Below, piece by piece: positions 59,148-64,000 of a DNA stretch of 64,000 nucleotides. The notes under the pieces were generated by a model. The model saw nothing but the letters and a program-made list of their open reading frames with translations, ran no database searches and was not told the origin of the DNA. How positions within the stretch are numbered: the first letter of the stretch is position 1; every line of letters begins with the position of its first letter. The stretch comes from Kitasatospora indigofera (GTDB lineage: Bacteria > Actinomycetota > Actinomycetes > Streptomycetales > Streptomycetaceae): assembly GCF_014655955.1 (NCBI RefSeq), contig NZ_BNBO01000016.1, forward strand, positions 1 through 64,000. Reading direction: 5' to 3'. Both the position numbers and the translations under genes were made by a program.

Positions 59148-60701
59148 CTACGCGGCGAGCTCGACGCGCCGGGGCGCCCGGCTGCGGGAGCCGGTGCCGG
59201 GCTGCTGGTCGCGGCCGGCGTGGGCGGGGCGGCCGCGACGGCCACGGCCGGTGGACGCGCTGCGGCGCGGACGCTCGACGACGGGGTCCGAGATCACGGT
59301 GGGGATGCCGGTGGGCACCCGGGCGCCGGTGATGCGGGCCAGCTCCTCGTCACCGGGCATGACCCGGGTGGAGGTGGGGGTGATGCCCGCCGTGGTCATC
59401 ATGCGGGCCATCTCGCGGCGCTGGTGGGGCAGCACCAGGGTGACCACGGTGCCGGACTCGCCGGCCCGGGCCGTGCGCCCGCCCCGGTGCAGGTAGTCCT
59501 TGTGGTCGTTCGGCGGGTCCAGGTTGACGACCAGGTCGAGCCCGTCGACGTGGATGCCGCGGGCGGCGACGTTGGTCGCGATCAGCGCGGTCACCCGGCC
59601 GGACCGGAACTGCTCCAGCGTCCGGGTGCGCTGGGGCTGGGACTTGCCGCCGTGCAGAGCCGCCGCCTTCACCCCGTTGGCGAGCAGCTCCTGCACCAGC
59701 CGGTCCGCGCCGTGCTTGGTGTCGGTGAACATGATCACCCCGCCGTCCCGGGAGGCGATGTGGGCGATCGTGGCGTTCTTGTCGTGGTTCTGCACGTGCA
59801 GCAGGTGGTGCTCCATGGTGCTGACCGCGGCGGCGGACGGGTCCACCGAGTGGGTCACCGGGTCCTTGAGGAAGCGCCGGACCAGGCGGTCCACGTTGCG
59901 GTCCAGGGTGGCGGAGAAGAGCATCGTCTGCCCGTCCTGCTCGACCTGCTCCAGCAGCTCGGTGACCTGCGGCAGGAAGCCCATGTCGGCCATCTGGTCG
60001 GCCTCGTCGAGGACGGTGACGCCGACCTCGTCCAGCCGGCAGTCACCGCGCTGGATGAGGTCCTTGAGCCGGCCGGGGGTGGCCACCACGACCTCCGCCC
60101 CGCGGTTGAGCGCCTGCGCCTGGCGTCCGATCGACATGCCGCCCACCACGGTGGCCGTCCGCAGGCGCAGCGCATGGGCGTACGGGGTGAGGGCCTCGGT
60201 GACCTGCTGCGCGAGCTCGCGGGTGGGGACCAGGACCAGGGCGAGCGGGCGCCGGGGCTCGGCGCGCCGCCCGGCGGTCCGGGCCAGCACCGCGAGGCCG
60301 AACGCGATGGTCTTGCCGGAGCCGGTGCGGCCCCGGCCGAGCACGTCGCGCCCCGCGAGCGAGTTCGGCAGCGTCGCGGCCTGGATCGGGAACGGCGCGG
60401 TGACGCCCTGGCGGGTCAGCGTGGACAGCAGCGCCTTCGGCATGTCCAGCTCCTCGAAGGACTCGACGGCCGGCAGCGCCGGGGTGGTGCTCACCGGCAT
60501 CGCGAACTCGCCCTGCAGGGAGGAGTCCTGACGGCCACCGCGACCGGAGGAGCCCCGGCCGCCGGCGGGCCGGGAGCCGTAGAAGGAGCTGCCGCCGGAG
60601 CGCGACCCCGAGCCGGCGCCTCCCCCGGAGCGGGACCCGCGGGCGTCGGCGCCGGAGCGGGAGCCGGCGTTCTGGTACGAGGAGCGACTGGAGCGATTCA
60701 T
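59148..60701 (-). CDS. DEAD-box RNA helicase
   Basis: A 517-residue ATP-dependent RNA helicase. The N-terminal 65 residues are Ser/Gly/Arg-rich and disordered. Q motif at about 82-107 (FEELDMPKALLSTL...PFPIQAATLP), motif I TGSGKT (126-131), motif II VLDEADQMADMGF, motif III SAT, motif V ATNVAARGIHVDGLDLVVNLDPP and motif VI HRGGRTARAG. The C-terminal tail is Arg-rich. It lies downstream of a cold-shock protein gene, a frequent association, and probably helps RNA unwinding at low temperature or ribosome assembly. GAGGAAGG precedes the ATG at a long distance. Confidence 0.94.
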   Translation of the reverse strand: MNRSSRSSYQNAGSRSGADARGSRSGGGAGSGSRSGGSSFYGSRPAGGRGSSGRGGRQDSSLQGEFAMPVSTTPALPAVESFEELDMPKALLSTLTRQGVTAPFPIQAATLPNSLAGRDVLGRGRTGSGKTIAFGLAVLARTAGRRAEPRRPLALVLVPTRELAQQVTEALTPYAHALRLRTATVVGGMSIGRQAQALNRGAEVVVATPGRLKDLIQRGDCRLDEVGVTVLDEADQMADMGFLPQVTELLEQVEQDGQTMLFSATLDRNVDRLVRRFLKDPVTHSVDPSAAAVSTMEHHLLHVQNHDKNATIAHIASRDGGVIMFTDTKHGADRLVQELLANGVKAAALHGGKSQPQRTRTLEQFRSGRVTALIATNVAARGIHVDGLDLVVNLDPPNDHKDYLHRGGRTARAGESGTVVTLVLPHQRREMARMMTTAGITPTSTRVMPGDEELARITGARVPTGIPTVISDPVVERPRRSASTGRGRRGRPAHAGRDQQPGTGSRSRAPRRVELAA

Positions 60702-61000
60702 GCGGGAAACCTTCCTCAGGGCGGCACGTCACGAGGAAGGCTCCGCGGCGCGGGGCGCCGGAGGAGACCACGAGGGAACGGGCCGGACGTACGACGGGCG
60801 AAGCGTGGACGGTAGAACCGTGCGGCTCACCTTCGGCCGGCGCTCACCGCGAGGAGCGGGAGCGGAGAGCCTCGAACCCTGCGATGGCACGGCAGGGCGC
60901 CGGTCCGCACGCGGCGCTGTGCGCCTCGCGTGGGGACGGCCGCCGGTGGCGGTGGAGCCGGGGGGCCTTGAAGGCCGGGGATGCGTCGTCGTGCAAAACC
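60702..61000. other. Upstream region of the helicase gene
   Basis: About 300 bases between the cold-shock gene's terminator and the helicase start. No gene is supported. It may contain a promoter and a long leader for the helicase mRNA; no clear hairpin or consensus is picked out. Confidence 0.4.
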
Positions 61001-61040
61001 GAGGGGCCCGCACCGGGCGTGTACGCGGTGCGGGCCCCTC
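61001..61040 (-). terminator. Intrinsic terminator of the cold-shock gene
   Basis: 15-bp perfect inverted repeat (61001-61015 and 61026-61040). On the minus strand it is followed by GGTTTTG, giving a short U-rich tail. It lies 30 bases beyond the cold-shock protein stop codon. Confidence 0.8.
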
Positions 61041-61069
61041 GCTACCAGGCGGGTGCCGTGGCAGAAAAA

Positions 61070-61273
61070 CTACAGCGGACGAATGTTCTCGGCCTGCGGG
61101 CCCTTCTGGCCCTGCGTGACGTCGAACTCGACCTTCTGGCCCTCGAGCAGCTCACGGAAGCCGTTGGCGTTGATGTTCGAGTAGTGGGCGAACACGTCAG
61201 GACCGCCACCCTCCTGCTCGATGAAGCCGAAGCCCTTTTCCGCGTTGAACCACTTCACAGTGCCATTAGCCAT
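61070..61273 (-). CDS. Cold-shock protein (CspA family)
   Basis: A 67-residue single-stranded nucleic-acid-binding beta barrel. TVKWFNAEKGFGFIEQEGG contains RNP1 (KGFGFI) and DVFAHYSNI is RNP2. Acts as an RNA chaperone in the cytoplasm. AAGGAG followed by an AT-rich spacer precedes the ATG. Its mRNA leader appears long (about 150 nt) and structured, typical for regulated cold-shock genes. Confidence 0.97.
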   Translation of the reverse strand: MANGTVKWFNAEKGFGFIEQEGGGPDVFAHYSNINANGFRELLEGQKVEFDVTQGQKGPQAENIRPL

Positions 61274-61344
61274 AAAAAATCTCCTTCAAGGGGCTGTCCG
61301 AATTCCGCACCGTGCGGCCTTCGAGTCGCCGCGATGAGCACCCA

Positions 61345-61396
61345 CCCGGAGAAATCCGGGCAACAAAAATGCGCCTGCGACACATCAGCAGGCGCA
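61345..61396 (-). promoter_or_regulatory. Structured leader of the cold-shock mRNA with terminator-like hairpin
   Basis: On the minus strand the leader forms a 9-bp perfect hairpin (TGCGCCTGC ... GCAGGCGCA, 61370-61396) followed at once by five U residues, as in an intrinsic terminator. A second 6-bp hairpin (61345-61360) comes next. Both lie between the presumed promoter and the start codon, suggesting attenuation or a temperature-dependent structure. Confidence 0.6.
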
Positions 61397-61433
61397 CACA
61401 AGTTCATGGGAACCACTACTGCAACTAGTGAAG

Positions 61434-61464
61434 ACTCTAGCAGTCCCGGGCCCGCCGTGGTGAA
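61434..61464 (-). promoter_or_regulatory. Candidate promoter of the cold-shock gene
   Basis: Minus-strand TTCACC (61459-61464) and TAGAGT (61434-61439), 19 bases apart, resemble a housekeeping sigma promoter. Transcription from here would give a leader of about 155 nt. Confidence 0.35.
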
Positions 61465-61705
61465 GAATTTTGCCGCCGGTTCTGCGGGAGCCGCCCGCCG
61501 GCCCCCGGCCGGTGCCGGCGTGATTCTGAAGTCACCCTGGGGGAAGGGATGTTGAGGTCCGGACGGGTTGCTCCCCGGGTGCCGGCCGCGCCGGGGACCG
61601 TGGCACCGCGCAGGGGTCGGCGCTCGTGGCTCCCGGGCCACCGACTTTATTTTGTGACGCGCCCGGGGCGGCCGCACGGGGGTTTTCTGGCGCATACTTG
61701 CGGGG

Positions 61706-61927
61706 ATGACGAAATCCGCAGCACTCCGCCGCCCCCTGCCCACGAGCCCCTTCAAGGCCCGGGTCGAAGCTCCGCGCAAGTACTTCGCCGTCGGCGACCG
61801 CGTCACCCACGACAGGTACGGCCTCGGCACGGCCATCGGCGTCGAGGACGACATCGCGGTACTCGTCGACTTCGGGTCGCGCCAGGAACGGATCACCCAG
61901 CCGTACACCGCGATGTTCAAGCTCTGA
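61706..61927 (+). CDS. Small SH3-like (PcrA C-terminal-type) protein
   Basis: A 73-residue conserved actinomycete protein. The core YFAVGDRVTHDRYGLGTAIGVEDDIAVLVDFGSRQERI resembles the small Tudor/SH3-like tail of PcrA/UvrD helicases, a module that can contact RNA polymerase. The first 25 residues are basic and Pro-rich. CATACT (61693-61698) lies 8 nt before the ATG and there is no ribosome binding site, so the mRNA is probably leaderless. Function unknown. Confidence 0.75.
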   Translation: MTKSAALRRPLPTSPFKARVEAPRKYFAVGDRVTHDRYGLGTAIGVEDDIAVLVDFGSRQERITQPYTAMFKL

Positions 61928-61934
61928 CCCCGCT

Positions 61935-61976
61935 GTCCGTCCACCGCCCCGGGCCCGCCCGGGGCGGTGGACGGAC
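61935..61976 (+). terminator. 19-bp perfect hairpin terminator
   Basis: Arms 61935-61953 and 61958-61976 are perfectly complementary with a 4-nt loop, starting eight bases after the stop codon at 61927. It is the longest perfect stem noticed in the window. Confidence 0.8.
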
Positions 61977-62615
61977 CCGGGGCGGCACTCCGTCCACCGA
62001 CGCGTTCACGCCTCGGCGGGCCCTCCGGCGACCCGGCCGCCCGGTGTCGCGTTCTCCGGCTGTCCCTGCGCCGGCTGTCCCCTTCGCCGGCCTCGGCCGT
62101 GCCGCCCGGCTTGAGGACCACATGTTCGAGGACGCAAGATCCGCCCTGCCGCCACCCTCCTCGTAGGGGCGCACGCCGTGGACGAGGGGACGGCCGTCTC
62201 CCCGGCAGGCTCGCACCACCCGGAACACCCGGGGCGGCACCTCGGCGGTGCCCGGCACCGGACGGGCTCTCCGGGTGGAAGTCCCGCTGCCGGGCCGTAC
62301 GCCACCAGGGCTGACGTACGCGCGCCGACCGCCGCCGGCGGCTCGAACCCAGGGCAGCTGTTCACAGGGCCGACCCTCCTGCCGAGGGCCGGTTGCGCCG
62401 ATCGCGGCCGGGAGGCCGAGGCGGGCCCGCGGCGCACCGGCGGTCAGGCCCGTCCTGACGGTCACTCAGGGGCGCACTGTGTACGGCGCATTACGGTCGT
62501 ATGGCGGGTGGACCGGGTGCTCTACCGGCCGGTACGGCGGCGGTACTAGCGTTCGCGTGCGCCCCGGCCCGGGATGCGCCGACCACCCCCACCCCGCCCC
62601 AAGGAAGAGGCTCCG
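61977..62615. other. Intergenic region before the penicillin-acylase-family gene
   Basis: About 640 bases without a supportable gene. The last 130 bases before the gene include GTGTACGGCGCATTACGG and GGTACTAGCG, with TACTAG a possible -10 element. The open frames crossing the region on the minus strand are shadows of low complexity. Confidence 0.4.
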
Positions 62616-64000
62616 GTGCCTCCTGCTCCTGTCCCGTCCCGCCGGCCGCACCGCCGGCTGCGCACGGCCGCCGTCGCGGCCCTGACGGCCGCCGCCCTGC
62701 TGCTGAGCGCCGCCGCGGCCACGCCCGCGGCCCCGGCGGCCGGCCCCGCCCCGGCCCCCGGCGACCCCTGCCTCGGCCAGTGCCAGGACATCCTCACCGC
62801 AGGCGAGAACGGTCACGCCACCCTCGCCGGGATCCTGCTGCACCAGAGCGTTGGCACCCGGCCCGCGCACTCCGCCGACCAGGTCGACCGGTACGACAAC
62901 CTGTTGCACGACTACTCCGGGCTGACGGACGACCAGCTCGCCGCCTACTTCAACGACGCCTCGTTCGGGGTGCCGCCCGGCCAGACCGAGAGCACCCTCA
63001 CCCCGCGGCCGGGCGTCACCATCACCCGCGACAAGGCCACCGGCACCCCGCACATCAAGGGCACCACCCGCGCGGACACCGAGTTCGGCGCCGGCTACGC
63101 CGCCGGGCAGGACCGCCTCTGGCTGATCGACGTGCTGCGCCACGTCGGACGCGGCCGGCTCTCGTCCTTCGCCGGCGGCGCGGCCGGCAACCGCGCGCTG
63201 GAGCAGAGCCTGTGGGCCGTCGCGCCGTACACCGAGGCCGACCTCCAGCAGCAGCTGGACCGGGTGCGCGCCGCCGGCGGCCGGGGCGCCCAGGCCTACC
63301 AGGACATCCAGGACTACGTCGCCGGCCTCAACGCCTTCGCCGCGGCGGACGTCGCCGCCGACACCTACCCGGGCGAGTACGTGCTCACCGGCCACGGCTC
63401 CACCGTCCAGCCCTTCACCGCCACCGACGTGGTCGCCGTCTCCTCGGTGATCGGCGCGATCTTCGGCGGCGGGGGCGGCGGCGAGGTCGAGAACGCCCTG
63501 GCCCGGATCGCCCTCCGCCAGCGGCTCGGCACCGCCGAGGGCGACCGCGCCTACGCCGCCTGGCGGTCCGGCGACGACCCCGAGGCGACCGCCACCGTGC
63601 ACGACGGCACGACCTTCCCCTACGCCGCCCCGCCCGCGAACCCCGTGGGCACCGCGCTCCCCGACGCGGGTTCGGTCGCCGCCTTCGCCCACGCCCGGGG
63701 CGGCACCGGCACCGGGGCGACGGCGGCCACCGTCGCCGCCCCGGCCACCGGTGCGAACGCCGCCGCTGCGGACCCGGCCGCCGAGGGGGTGCTCCCCGCC
63801 GACCTCATCACCGCGAGGAAGGGCATGTCCAACGCCCTGCTGGTCTCCGGCGCGCACACCGCCTCCGGCCACCCGGTCGCCGTCTTCGGCCCGCAGACCG
63901 GCTACTACGCCCCGCAGATCCTGATGGTGCAGGAGCTCGACGGGCCCGGTCTGCGCAGCCGCGGCGCGTCCTTCCCCGGCCTGAGCTTCTACGTCGAGAT
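62616..64000 (+). CDS. Penicillin acylase-family Ntn hydrolase (5' part)
   Basis: The first 461 residues of a secreted acylase; the gene continues beyond the window. GTG start with AAGGAAGAGG upstream. Residues 1-42 form the signal peptide (PHRRLRTAAVAAL, Ala/Leu core). The alpha-chain part has ITRDKATGTPHIKGTTRADTEFGAGYAAGQDRLWLID, the family's Y-G/A-AGQDR-x-W motif. The likely autocleavage site and beta-chain nucleophile is Ser405 in RKGMSNALLVSG, followed by the typical HTASGHPVAVFGPQTGYY. Family members hydrolyse acyl amides such as penicillins, acyl-homoserine lactones or lipopeptides (aculeacin); the substrate here is not known. Confidence 0.9.
   Translation, partial: MPPAPVPSRRPHRRLRTAAVAALTAAALLLSAAAATPAAPAAGPAPAPGDPCLGQCQDILTAGENGHATLAGILLHQSVGTRPAHSADQVDRYDNLLHDYSGLTDDQLAAYFNDASFGVPPGQTESTLTPRPGVTITRDKATGTPHIKGTTRADTEFGAGYAAGQDRLWLIDVLRHVGRGRLSSFAGGAAGNRALEQSLWAVAPYTEADLQQQLDRVRAAGGRGAQAYQDIQDYVAGLNAFAAADVAADTYPGEYVLTGHGSTVQPFTATDVVAVSSVIGAIFGGGGGGEVENALARIALRQRLGTAEGDRAYAAWRSGDDPEATATVHDGTTFPYAAPPANPVGTALPDAGSVAAFAHARGGTGTGATAATVAAPATGANAAAADPAAEGVLPADLITARKGMSNALLVSGAHTASGHPVAVFGPQTGYYAPQILMVQELDGPGLRSRGASFPGLSFYVE

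Noticed and set aside
62466..63872. 468-codon minus-strand frame opposite the penicillin-acylase-family gene
   Set aside because: The plus strand has a signal peptide, acylase motifs and a ribosome binding site and runs off the window. The minus frame is Gly/Val-rich noise.
1..64000. tRNA, rRNA, CRISPR arrays, complete insertion sequences or integrase genes
   Set aside because: I scanned for cloverleaf-like segments, regular spaced repeats of 25-40 bp, transposase DDE blocks and integrase motifs and found none that I could support by eye.

Overview
The window is very GC-rich, with codon third positions almost always G or C, GTG starts, AGGAGG-type ribosome binding sites and many gene families typical of Streptomycetaceae. 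These include large ATP-binding LuxR regulators, RsbW-like ATPases, a secreted NPCBM-type alpha-galactosidase and an XRE/PPOX fusion. A Streptomyces or Kitasatospora chromosome fits best. The accessory gene content suggests a chromosome arm or an accessory region rather than the conserved core. I see no rRNA, tRNA, CRISPR array, complete insertion sequence or phage module.

Layout. 0-10 kb: the tail of a small ORF, two small paralogues resembling the N-terminal fold of serine recombinases, an anti-sigma-type ATPase, a secreted GH27 alpha-galactosidase, a cupin-gene remnant, a small membrane protein, a secreted ParB-like protein, and a divergent LysR/SDR pair. 10-19 kb: a divergent MarR/SDR pair, a universal stress protein facing an XRE-PPOX regulator, a secreted collagenase-like metallopeptidase and a LAL regulator. 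19-25.4 kb: a copper-handling group made of a Met/His-rich secreted protein, a membrane protein, an ECF sigma factor, a small Met-rich membrane protein and a CopA-type P-type ATPase.

25.6-31.4 kb is the most interesting part. It is a compact biosynthetic operon encoding an MFS exporter, an asparagine-synthetase-like amidotransferase, a cytochrome P450 and a PvcA/DIT1-type isocyanide (isonitrile) synthase. The parts suggest that an aromatic amino acid, probably tyrosine, is converted to its isonitrile, amidated at the carboxylate, and oxidatively coupled by the P450. This is the chemistry expected for hazimycin-like dimeric isocyano-tyrosinamides. A complete FecCD-type ABC importer converges on it, and a YcnI-type copper protein is divergent from the importer. 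The operon therefore sits inside a metal, probably copper, handling neighbourhood. Two tiny coupled reading frames, an inverted repeat and unusual tandem repeats precede the operon.

35-52 kb: a DUF4331 remnant, a VOC protein, a small repeat-containing secreted protein, a DoxX/MarR divergent pair with four evenly spaced identical-type operators, a coiled-coil protein, a GyrB-like pseudo-ATPase, an HD-domain protein, a RibD-like reductase coupled to a GNAT protein, a LAL regulator, an atypical bacilliredoxin, a thioredoxin-reductase-like flavoprotein with a divergent XRE-cupin regulator, a methyltransferase with a long His-rich tail, and an acyl-CoA dehydrogenase. 52-64 kb: two tandem paralogous LAL regulators, a CBS protein, a DEAD-box RNA helicase, a cold-shock protein with a structured leader, a small SH3-like protein, and the 5' part of a secreted penicillin-acylase-family gene that runs off the window.
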